Origin: Melieria omissa
Lineage: Eukaryota > Arthropoda > Insecta > Diptera > Ulidiidae
Direction: 5' to 3'
Assembly: GCA_963971225.1 (NCBI GenBank)
Contig: OZ020268.1
Span: 55,117,900-55,181,899 of the forward strand
DNA: 64,000 nucleotides
In this document: one piece after another, positions 33,450-43,760 of the stretch
Position numbering within the stretch: the first letter of the stretch is position 1
Layout of the letters: the number at the start of each line of letters is the position of its first letter
Position numbers and translations under genes: made by a program
The notes under the pieces: generated by a model
What the model was told of the DNA's origin: nothing
Databases searched by the model: none
What the model saw: only the letters and a program-made list of their open reading frames with translations

Positions 33450-34860
33450 GGCACTTCGGGATTGCTATGATTAAATCTATATCAAATGTACAATGAAATC
33501 ACAAAAAAGTCCTTAATTTTGGGATTGCAATGATGAAAACGGACAAAAGGATACCAAAAAGTCCGAGATTTCGGAATTGCAATGATTAAGTTTCCATAAA
33601 AGGTGCAATTGAATCACAAAATGTTCAAGATTTTATTTATTTATTTATTTATTTAATAAGCCAATGATCATAAAGAACTTAGGGAGATTTAGGGAAAAAA
33701 ATACAATTGCAACTATCAGTGTACCTGAAATCTATAATAGAAGCCCAAAAATTTCCGCAAAGTAAGGGATTTCATTAATTAAATTAGCAAATGTCCATAA
33801 ATTGTTCAAATCAATACCAAAAGTTAGGGATTTTGGTATTGAAAGTATCAAATTTACTTAAAAAGTGCAATAAAATCACGAAAAGTTAGGGATTTCAAGA
33901 TTAAAATTATCAAATTTCCATAAAACTTGCTAGGGAATCACAAAAAGTTCTGGATTTCGGGGTTGCAATGATCAAGTTTATATAAAAACTGGAAGGGAAT
34001 CATAAAAAAGTCCGGGATTTCTGAATTGCAATGATCAAGTTTCCATAAAAGGTGCAATGAATTCCAAAAAGTTCGCGATTCCGGGATTGCAATTATCAAA
34101 TGTACATGAATTCTACAATAGAAGCCCAACAAATTCCGAAAAGTATAGGATTTTATTAATGAATCACAAAAAAGGTCCGGGATTTTGGAGTTGCAATCAT
34201 CAAATTTATATAAAGAGTACAACGAATCACAAAAAGTTCAGGATTTCAGAATTGCAATGATTAATCAATCAAATTTTCAAAAAAGTCCAAGGGAATCCCA
34301 AAAAAGTTACCAAATGTACATGTACAATTTACAATAAATGTCCGAAAAAATCCCAAAAATTATAGGATTTCATTAGTGAAAATTTCAAATTTCTATAAAA
34401 TGTACAAGTGAATCCCAAAAAAGTTCTTGGTTTCGGTATTGCAATAATTGAATTTACTTAAAAAGTGCAATGGAATCACGAAAAGTTCGGGATTTCATGA
34501 TTGAAGTTATCAAATGTACATGGGCAATAGAAGCCCGAAGAACCCCGAAAAGTATAAGATTTCATTAATGAATAAAAAAAAGTCCGGGATTTTGAGGTTG
34601 AAATAATCAAATTTACTTAAAAGGCGCAATGGAATCACAAAAAAGTCTGAGATTTCTGAATTGCAACGATCAAGTTTCCATGGTATTCCAAAAAGTCCGG
34701 GGTTTCGAGGTTAAATTATCGAATGTACATAAAATTTACAATAGAAGCCCAAAAAATTCCGAAAAGTAAGGCATTTCATTTAAAAAATTCAATGAAATTC
34801 TAAAAAAAATCCCTAAAAATCTGAATTTTCAGTATTGCAATTTTTGAATCCCAAAATGCC
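33450..34860. repeat. degenerate satellite, 61-64-bp period
   Basis: About 20 diverged units of the type 'gggatttcggaattgcaatg' + 'atcaaatttccataaaaggt' + 'gcaatggaatcacaaaaagt'. The spacing of the 'ttgcaatgatcaa' core is 61-64 bp (e.g. 33962, 34026 and 34087). An ATTT microsatellite (33631-33655) interrupts it. No gene. Confidence 0.8.
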
Positions 34861-34869
34861 GGTAGCCTT

Positions 34870-36850
34870 TGGAATATTTCGGATTCCATTGTACCTTTTA
34901 TACACCTTTCAAGTAAGTATATCTGGATACTAAAACTTCAAAAAGAATATTTCAGAACTGCTTAAAGATCTTAGGATCCGGAATTTCGGGATTCAGAATG
35001 GTATATCGAGATTGTATGCCCTAATCTGAAGCGGGAAGCCAATAAATGTGCACATTTGCTCCATCCAAGGCATTGGCATCCCAAAGACGAACGCTGTATC
35101 GATAATGTGTTGACGCTGCGGGACTGCCAACGCATGGCCACTGCCAATTCATAGGTACATCATGGCTTTGATTTATGCATTCGCGGTGAATAATTCAGAA
35201 AAATTAGACAGCAGCAGCTGCTCTGGAAATTTGAATAGGTTCATCTGGGTGTTGGAAGTCGTATTCTTGAGCATTCAAATGTTTCTCGCGTTACTCCAAC
35301 ACGTCCGAATGCGCTCGTTACCAGCGGCAGCTAATTTCCGTCTTACAAATACCTAATATCATGTAAAATGCAAAATATATGCGAACGCAATTCTCAAACC
35401 AATCCCATGCGAATCATTTTACATATGTTTGTGTGTGTGTGTGTTTTTAGCGCAAATTGGTTTATTGCATTGCATGTTGTACGCGTCAGTTCGAGCGCAT
35501 TGCGACAGTAAAAATAGAATAAAAATTGCGTGCACAGTGCACCCTCAGTTCGCGTATTTGGAGTTTGTTGTTGCGTGCGCACAAGTGTAAGAAAAGCAAA
35601 CACGCACCTGGTGAAAATTTTATAAAAATGCCATAGCAGCTTGTTTGATATTGAACTATGCGCCCATAAATATGCAAGAAAACTGTAATTTGTAGCATAC
35701 ATGCAAGCGCCAGCCGAGAATGCAGTCGCACGCCTTTCAATTTTCCCCAAAGCTTGTTGGGTTGTGGGCGTATTGAATTCCTAATCCACATCTACGCCCA
35801 GCTGTGGCCCTACTTCCATTGCCTTTGTGCCTATGACTTGATATATTTATATGTATGTATGTATGTATGTAAATATGTAGTATGAGAGCATTAACAACGG
35901 CACATGTGACAGTTTCGTTGTCGTTAATGCTGTAGGGACACTATGGTATATGCTGTCCATGAATAGGAAAATACCGCCTTGATTCGGCCATGTTTAAAGC
36001 TTTCAGGAATTTATTTTGCCTGAACAATTGAAAATAAAGCGAGACTGCTGCTAACAGGAGATCTTTATCTTTAGAATCCTTAGATCTTTAGAATTTACTA
36101 CAAGACACGAGAAATGCAATTTGATTTATTTCCACAATATAAAAGTCTGCAACAATGCTTAGATGGGAAGAAGATCTTGGATATTGTGTTGAAAAGTCAA
36201 GAAAACCGATATAGAAACTGGTCTTTGAAAATCAAATCCTGATTATTTAAATAAAACTTTGTTACAAAACTTCAACTGCAATTAAGTAGAAAAGTTGAAG
36301 GACTGAAAGTTGGCATTTTAAAGTAAACCAAATTATGATTATTAAACTTTAACTTAGTTAAAAACTTTCATCTCGGTAGGAAATTTAAATTCAATTTAAG
36401 AGAAAAGCTAAAGCCTGAAATGTGGCATTTGAAAGTAAATTAAAATCTGCAGGTATCAGAAATGGGTCGAAAGTCTTTGATATCTTAACAGAAAACTCAA
36501 TAAGAAGCCAGCAGCTGGCTCTTGCTGCTGTAACTTCTAAACTAGAAGAACTAGAGACCTAGACCTAGAGACTAGTGTATTTAATTGAAATTAATTAAAA
36601 CTGAGCTGTAATTAAAATTGGTCCTGTCTTGAACTGAGCTGCGAGATCGCATTGAGCGAGCTAAGCGAGTTCACAATAATTCTTCTGAATCAAGATAGGC
36701 CCACCTCAATCTGGGCCTAATTGAACTGAACTATGATAAATGGAGTTGAGTTGCATTCACCTAAGCGAGTTCAGAATAAATCATTTGAATATAAATTGAG
36801 AGTGGGCTTAGGTAAACTGAACTATGATGGAGAGAGTTCAAATTTATTTT
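34870..36850. other. non-coding stretch, presumed intron
   Basis: GC-richer block 34960-35160 with a chance-length open frame; GT tract near 35430; GTAT microsatellite 35850-35870; otherwise AT-rich. Nothing supportable as a gene. Confidence 0.5.
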
Positions 36851-37446
36851 ATTGGGTTGAAGAAGACTAAATCAATCTGATTTAATGTGGAACTGTTAGA
36901 GCCTGGAAAGGCTTAGAACTGGGTTTTGCTGACCTGTGTAGATGTTGTTGTAGCTCTGAATAGAGTTCATTTAATTTGTTGGGCTGATGGATCATGGATA
37001 ACTCGATTAAACTGAGACGTTGTGTATCTAGTTTGGGTTCTCGAGTTGAACAGAGCTTAGTTGAGGCTTGGGATTGACCTAAGCTGGATTGAGCTGTGCT
37101 CAATTGACATGAGTTTAATGAACCTGACCTCAATTGAGCTGAATTGACCTGTCAATTGACCTGGGTTAGATTAATTTAGATAGTTGGGTAGGGCTTGACA
37201 GGGTTAAACTTGAATTAAAATTGATTAATTTGGGATAACATGAGCTGAGATTCAACGCACTGACGTCTGATATTTAACATAGTTTAAACTTAATTTATAT
37301 AGTTGAGTCGAGTTGGATAGAGTTGAACTTCAATTGAATTTGATTGAAATTTATTGAATTGAATTGAATTGAATTGAATTGAATTGAACTGAATTGAATT
37401 TAATTGAATTGAATTCAATTGAATTGGTTGAAGTGGGTTACTTTAA

Positions 37447-37529
37447 CCCTTTCAGTAACAATGTCCAATATATTGGACTACAGCCCATACAATTCATACA
37501 TCGGGCTGTTATTATCATGTCGGAAAGGG
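37447..37529. mobile_element. piggyBac-like mini-MITE (83 bp)
   Basis: TTAA at 37443-37446 and 37530-37533; terminal inverted repeats CCCTTTC / GAAAGGG; an internal palindrome ccaatatattgg. It interrupts one unit of the surrounding tandem array, which supports insertion rather than chance. Confidence 0.6.
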
Positions 37530-37574
37530 TTAATCTAGTCTGTACCTAATTTAAGTGAGCTGAGCTCCAATTCA

Positions 37575-37747
37575 ATTGCAGCCGCCGTAGCTCAGCTGGC
37601 TAGTGCGTTGGGCCGCGAGTTAAGACTCCGCGAGTTCAATACTCCGTTGCGTTAACACCGAAAAAAAAGAAAAACAACAATTTTTCTTTCGGCGGCTGTC
37701 CTCTCAGCAGGAAATGGCAAACCTCTGCCAGTCAAGAAGAAACGAAG
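37575..37747 (+). mobile_element. tRNA-derived SINE, copy 2
   Basis: Begins (attg)CAGCCGCCGTAGCTCAG, with an A box tagctcagctgg (37588-37599) and a B box gagttcaatac (37632-37642). A body containing CTCAGCAGGAAATGGCAAAC follows. It is shorter than copy 1 at the 3' side. Target duplications are agctccaattca (37563-37574) and agctctaattca (37748-37759), 11 of 12 identical, and sit exactly where the host array unit is otherwise continuous. Confidence 0.8.
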
Positions 37748-39066
37748 AGCTCTAATTCACTGACGTCTGCGATTTGTAATAGTTTAGACCTAATTTAAAT
37801 AGTTGAGTAGAGTTGGATTGAATTGAACTTGAGTTGGATTGAGTTGTATTCAATTGAAATGTGTTGAATTAAATTGTATTCAATTGAAATGTATTGAATA
37901 GAATTGTAAAATTGTATTCAATTCAAATGTATTGAATTGAATTGAATTGATTTAAATGGGTTCAGCTCCAATTCGCTGACGTCTGCTATTCAAAATAGTT
38001 TAGACTTAATTTAGATAATTGGGTAGAGTTTGATAAAGTTGATCTTGAATTAAATCGAGTTGAATTCAATTAAAATGCATTGAATTAAATTCCACTAAAT
38101 TTTATTGGCTAAATTGTGTTGACTTAAGCGTGTCTGCGTCTCATTTAAGTGAGCTGAGCTCCAACCCGCTGACATCCACTGACTCAATGCACTCCAACTC
38201 CACTGATAACTGCTCACTTTATTTAAATGTCAATTATTATGCACAACAAAACAAATTATCACAAAATGTTTTTTATCTTTTCATTGAGAAATACAAAATA
38301 AAAATCCTTCAGGAAATCGTTAAAAACCGCTGTTGCACATTCATTAAAATCGTTGCAAAAAGCTGTCGCTAAGGAAAAATCACATAAATTATGCACTTTT
38401 ACTATGCGCAGAAAATCTCCTTGCCACAATAAGCACCGGCCACAGTTTCAATGTTTCGCCATCCCCTTTCCCCTTACCCGTCGTACACGATTGCATACAG
38501 CTGGCTTTCAAGAAGTCATAAATTTTCGCAGATTTTTGCACTGACACAAAAATTTGCATACAATGCTTGTGCATAGTGTGAGTGTATGGGTGTGGTGAGA
38601 GTTGCCACACAGCAAATATTGTTTGTAAAGCGTGCGGGAAGAGGAAGCAAGGAAGGAGCGTGCGAGGCTTTAACTTTTCGCAAGCAGCACTGAGGACCAC
38701 TCACCAGCAGCAAAGGTGGCCAAGCTGTCTGCTCGTACGTCACTTGGTCGCCTGCTGAACGCTTGCAACCCTTCCACGGCACGTCAACGTAAATATTGAG
38801 CTTCAAAGCGCCTTGCTGCAGCGGAGTAAACATTTTGGCGTAATGGCTGCATGTGGCATGCGGCACCCGACCCGCTTCAGTGGATAGGTTTGTGTGTGTG
38901 TGTGTGTATTGTGAATTCAAAGTCAAAAATGAATTCTAATGAGTTCGACAGTGGTGCAAAACTTTTCAAATAACGCCTTGTCGCCAGCGCAATGGGCGTT
39001 TCATTTGTATAGAAATAATTATTGTTGTTGTTGTTTTCATTTAAATAATACAAAAGTGTAGCTGAA

Positions 39067-39072
39067 TTTATT
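39067..39072 (-). promoter_or_regulatory. polyadenylation signal of the cuticle protein gene
   Basis: TTTATT on the + strand reads AATAAA on the minus strand, 80 bp after the stop codon at 39152-39154. Confidence 0.7.
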
Positions 39073-39151
39073 ATCTACAAACATCCGTCACAATGGAACT
39101 AATACTGCATGCTGTCGCGTAAAAGTGGGAAGAAAGCGGAGACAGCGCCGT

Positions 39152-41025
39152 TTAATAGTGTCGTCGCGCGTAGTTACGTGCGGGCGGCAGATAGCGTGAG
39201 GAGGGCGAATGCGCGCTGGCGGCGCCCGCATAGGCACCATGACCGCCGCTGCGTCCGCCACCGTATCCCGAACCGACGCCTCCACCATGACCGGCCAGTG
39301 GTGGCGACGTGGGCAGATGATCGCCTTCAGCATGAAAGCCGGTGTCGTCGGCGTGATAGTTGACGGTGTAGGTGCGTCCATCGTCCCCGGTGTACGAGTA
39401 GGAGCCCATCACGTTGAGTGAGCCGTGCGGCCAGCCGCCCTTGAGTTCGCCCGTCTCGTCGCGCTTGATGCCGTTGCCCGTCTCGAAGCTGCAAAGAAGC
39501 AAAACAATGAATGTATATCAATAGGGGGAAGAAGAATCGATTGGAGACTCAATACGAAATTTGATACCTAACCGAGAACTTTTTGATAATGAGAGCAAGA
39601 ATTGTTTGGATTGGAATTATTTTTCATACTCGAATGTAAGAATCGATTGAAGACTGAATAATTTTTGATACTGGGAACCAGTATTGACTCAATATGGAGT
39701 AATTTTCGATACTGAGTACAAGAACTGATTGGATTCGAACTTTTTCAACATCGAGTACCAGAATCATACCAGAATTGCGTACTTAGTACTTTTTGATGCT
39801 GAGTCCAAGCATTGACTCAATATAGAGTAATTTTTGATACTGAATACAAGAATGGATTGCTCACTGAGTACTTTTCGCTATCGAGTACAAGAATCGATTA
39901 AAAATTTAGTTCTTTCTGTTACTGAAGACATGAATTTAAATATTTTTTAATGCTGCTAATAAGAATCAATTTAGAACTGAGTACTTATTGATACTTATTA
40001 CAAGAATTGATTCCATGCTAAGAATTTTTTGGTACTGAGTGGAAGTATTGACTCAATATAGAAGTACTTTTCTATACTGAATAAAGCAATGTATTGCATG
40101 CTTAGTTCTTTTTGCTACTAAGAACAAGAATCTATTGTAGAGTGAATGCATACATGAATCTATTGTAGAGAGAATATTTTTCAATGCTGCTAATAAGAAT
40201 CGATTTGGAACTGAGTACTGTTTGATAGCGAGTACAAGAATTGGCTCCATACTAAGAACTTTTTGATACTGAGCACAAGAATTTATTGCATACTAAGTAC
40301 TTACAGAGTAACCATTCGATTCTAAGTACTTTTCAATACTGAATATTTTTCGAAGAAAATCAATCGGAACTGCGAAATTTATTTGGTTGAAGAATCGATT
40401 TTAATTGGATTTTCCATACTTGAGAGTACTTAAAAAAGATACTTTCAGCATCGTGTACCTACTTCTTCAATTATCGTTTCCCTAAACACGACTCTATATA
40501 CAATTGTTTGCATAAATTTCACCAAGTCCTGCGCAAATGTTTTACCTTGTAAGTCCCGCTTTAACTATTCTCTTTTCAAATCATTTCACTAAACAAACTC
40601 ACCCGAAATTGTAATTTCCATTGCCGTCGTTGTTGTACTCATTTCGCAGTACAGGAATTTGCGCTGCGGCCGCATTATGACCACCGCCGAAATGTCCGCC
40701 GTGTCCACCAGCGCCAGCGCCCCCGTAACGCACCGGCCCAGCATTGCCGCTCACGCCATGATAGTGCGGACTGCTCGCCTGCGGCGCCAAATACTGATTG
40801 GAGGGTCGCGCTGCACTTGGACGCTGCAGAAAGTTGCCATGACCGCCCGAGCTGCCGGCAAAGTTGGGCGGCAGATACCTGTTGGACAGCTGACCGGCCG
40901 CGCTTAGTTCAATGAGCAGTGCGCAGAACGCCACCGAGACGACCGACTGTAACGAAGCAGCAAACAGAGCCAAATTTATTAATATTTTAATTTTTTGCTG
41001 CGGCCCTTTGACCTACCAGTAACAT
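39152..41025 (-). CDS. RR-1 cuticle protein (Rebers-Riddiford, chitin-binding)
   Basis: Three exons: 41025-41017 (ATG TTA CTG only), 40946-40603 and 39488-39152 (complement). The donors are gtaggt and gtgagt and the acceptors ttacag and ttgcag; phases 0 and 2 join cleanly into 229 residues. The tiny first exon plus the start of exon 2 form a signal peptide (MLLSVVSVAFCALLIELSAAG), as in most fly Cpr genes. Residues 22-100 are Gly/His/Pro-rich with 'RYLPP' and 'QYLAP' motifs. The extended R&R domain (about 105-177) holds NYNFGFETGNG, GSYSYTGDDGRTY, then TVNYHADDTGF and GDHLP. This is the RR-1 form that binds chitin through aromatic residues. The C-terminal tail is Gly-rich and ends SSRYLPPARNYARRHY. 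Secreted structural protein of cuticle. It lies antisense to, and possibly inside, the intron of the 9211 gene. Confidence 0.95.
39545..40450. repeat. degenerate minisatellite in intron 2 of the cuticle gene
   Basis: Many diverged units of 'ttttgatactgagtacaag' followed by 'aattgattgNatactaagta', at irregular 45-65-bp spacing. It fills almost the whole 1.1-kb intron (39489-40602). Confidence 0.75.
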
Positions 41026-41102
41026 TTTTGTTGTTGTTTTGTGCCGAAACTGAAACTACGCCAAATTGTAGAGCTGTGCGAATTGTTGTGTTGTTTTTCG
41101 TT

Positions 41103-41140
41103 GACTGATGTTGCCAGTTCTGATGCGCGGCGATTTTATA
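41103..41140 (-). promoter_or_regulatory. TATA + Inr core promoter of the cuticle protein gene
   Basis: On the minus strand TATAAAA (41140-41134) is followed by the initiator TCAGTC (41108-41103), placing the start near 41106 and the TATA box at about -34. The 5' UTR is about 80 nt, CAA-rich, running to the ATG at 41025. Confidence 0.65.
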
Positions 41141-41993
41141 GCCAACGCTGAAGCGGCTACAGACGCTGGCACTGGCGCTAATGTTGCGGGCCGGCGTTCT
41201 TCAAGAACAACAACAAGAGCGACACAAAGCGTTTCAAAGAGCAGTAAAAGCAACGCAGAGAAACATCTTCGACTAACTGCCAGGGGTGGTGCGCTGTCCA
41301 ACGGTATCGGCAATTAACAAGAATCAGCTGCTGCATTGGGCCTGTGGCTGCCGATGCTAGGACCGTACTACGCGCCGAGTTGCTGCCTGATGTAATGTTT
41401 TAATTTTACACTTTGGTTTTACCAAATCGTCGCGTTGTCTGAACTGATCTTCAAGTACTCAGCACAGCTCGGTTCGATTGCGCATCTATGCGCACTGACA
41501 GGTGAGCTGCGAGCTGTGAGCGTGGCATCTCTCCCCATTGACAGCTCAAGTGGGCCCACTTCGGCAGCAATTAATACCTTTTTACTGCTGTTTATTACTG
41601 TCTTTGTTTCAGCAATTATCCGATAGAGATTGGGCGATTCGTTTTTGAAATTAATTTGCGTGGGTACGAACATCGTAAAAATAGTTTTGATTCCTGTATA
41701 ATTCAAATACGATTAATCATATTGAAATTTATGAAATGTAAGTAATGATAAATTAACCAAGAAGCGCTGTCAGGCTGTCAGACGGTGTTGTTCGGACGTC
41801 ACTGGTCGAACCATACAGGTTATCAAAGATATTTTTTTAATAACAGTTTGTTCGAAGAGGATTTCTATTGAAGACATTTGTTATATTATTTTTACATTTT
41901 TGCTAATTGTTACAATTCCAATGTAAAAAAGAGATTCTGTATAACAAGTTATGGAGAAGAAGTATGACTTTTCAACTACAAATTCAATATTTT

Positions 41994-42183
41994 GGATCTT
42001 TTTCATTCATGCATCTATAGCTTCTAAACTTAAGGCGCTATTGAGCTGAAATCAGGCCTATCTTGCAGTAAAATTCAAGAGTTATCTTGGATCTTTTTCA
42101 TTCAGGTTTTTAAAGCTTCTAAACTAAAAGCACTATTGAGCTGAAATCTGGCCTATCTTGCAGTAAGACTCAAGAGTTTTCTT
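41994..42183. repeat. tandem duplication, 95-bp unit
   Basis: 'ggatctttttcattca' starts both units (41994 and 42089). They share 'agcttctaaact', 'ctattgagctgaaatc' and 'ggcctatcttgcagta' in order. A weaker third copy with 'atgactcattttatagtaaa' follows near 42300. Confidence 0.75.
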
Positions 42184-42829
42184 CAAATGGGCTTAAAGCC
42201 ATTAAAATATCACAAAGATTTTGTCATAATCGATGTTGAGTGATGTCTTTGGAGCTTAGAGCTTGTAGCTCTAAGACCAAATACTCTGGTGACCAGAAAT
42301 ATGACTCATTTTATAGTAAAACTTCCAAATTTTTTAAAAAAGGGTTAAAAGTTTCCAACATTTCACCGAAAAGAAGAGAAAATCTATGTTGAAGGTCAAC
42401 TTTAAGAAGAGTAAACTAACTAAATAGTTCAAATACCATTAGCTCTGAATCCACAATCGCTAGCAACCTGGAATATGACTCATTTTGTAGTAGACCTCTC
42501 TAGAAATTAGTTGAATAAGTAATTATACAAAAAATTTGAATTTTTTTAATCATGCATTTGAAATGTGACTCATTGTGTAGTAAAATTCTTTAACTTTCTG
42601 GTCTGCAAGTCACCAATATTTTGCGACAAATCCGAGTAAATTTTTATTAAAAGGTAACTATTTAATTTGCCCTTTGGAAAATTAATCAACTGTCAGTAAC
42701 TCTTAAACCAAAACAGCAACTCTCTCAATATTATTTTGTTATATTCTCACATCTCACATACATATATTGAACAATATTACAGCCAGGATTCTTCTGCCTG
42801 CTGTAGGATGTCAGCTCGATTGTGTAATT

Positions 42830-43760
42830 AAATCAACAACGTTTATCGATGGTTTAGATCAAACAATAGCAACAGTAATGCCAACAACAACAGTACTTTA
42901 ACAAGCCATTGTATCTACAATTTTTGGTAGCAGTGGCAACAATAAAAGCCGCAACAACGACCGCAACGAAATTTAGCCAATAATAATAACAATGCCGTCA
43001 AACATTGGAATAACTAAGCGTAGCAAAATTAATTAAATTTTTGGCATTTTAAAGCATAACAACAACAACAATAAATACAAAAATACTACCAAATACTCGT
43101 AAATCAAAAAGCACAAAAAGGCAACAACAACAACAAATGCGAAACAGTGAGTTTGAACTCGGCGCCTGTCAGCGCTAAAATCACAACAACAACAACAATG
43201 GCTATAACTATGACACAAAATAAATGCAGCCAAATTGGTCAAAAAATTGAAAACAAGGCAAATGTCAGCAAATGTGTGGCAACTGTAACAAATAACGCAT
43301 CGATATTTTACAAAACCAATGGCAACAATTACAAAAACAATTGTGCACAATAATCTCCCAAAACAAAAACAACAAACCGCCAAAAAGCTGCCATTAGCAA
43401 AAACAACAACAATTATTTCTAATTATTTTAACAAATTAGCATTGAATTCACTTGGCGCGCACATAATTAATGAGAATGTCCAACAAAAACAATAGCAAAA
43501 TGTTATTGCAGCCACAGCAATAACGTTGGTACATGACCAGCTACAACAACGCGAACAACAGCAATAATGAGACCGAAGTAGCAAAAACTCCACAAATCGA
43601 AAAAGCAAAAAGCGCCAACACCAAAAAACGCGCTGAGGCTGATAGCGCCAAATAATAACAGCAACAACAACAACAACTAGAAAAGCAAGCAGCAAACGCC
43701 AACAAACATTACTCAAAAATCGGACAACGATGATAAAAGCGTTTGTGTTGCGCCGCTTCA
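42830..43760. repeat. CAA/AAC-rich low-complexity region
   Basis: Interspersed AAC/CAA trinucleotide runs on the + strand over about 900 bp. The open frames on both strands here encode only low-complexity Asn/Lys or Cys/Phe/Val strings and are not genes. Confidence 0.7.

Larger units (their letters stand above)
36850..38180. repeat. degenerate array of GAATTGAATT-rich units, about 195-230-bp period
   Basis: The landmark 'ctgacgtctg' or its variant occurs at 37260, 37760, 37976 and 38169. Each is followed by 'tttagacttaatttagatag', 'gggtagagttggata', then GAATTGAATT runs and 'gagctgagctccaattc'. The 500-bp first interval becomes about 228 bp after removing the TTAA element (37447-37529) and the SINE (37575-37747) with their target duplications. 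Confidence 0.75.

Noticed and set aside
34973..35154. Sixty-codon frame with Cys/His spacing in a GC-richer patch
   Set aside because: Length is within chance, the flanking splice sites are poor, and no family is recognised.
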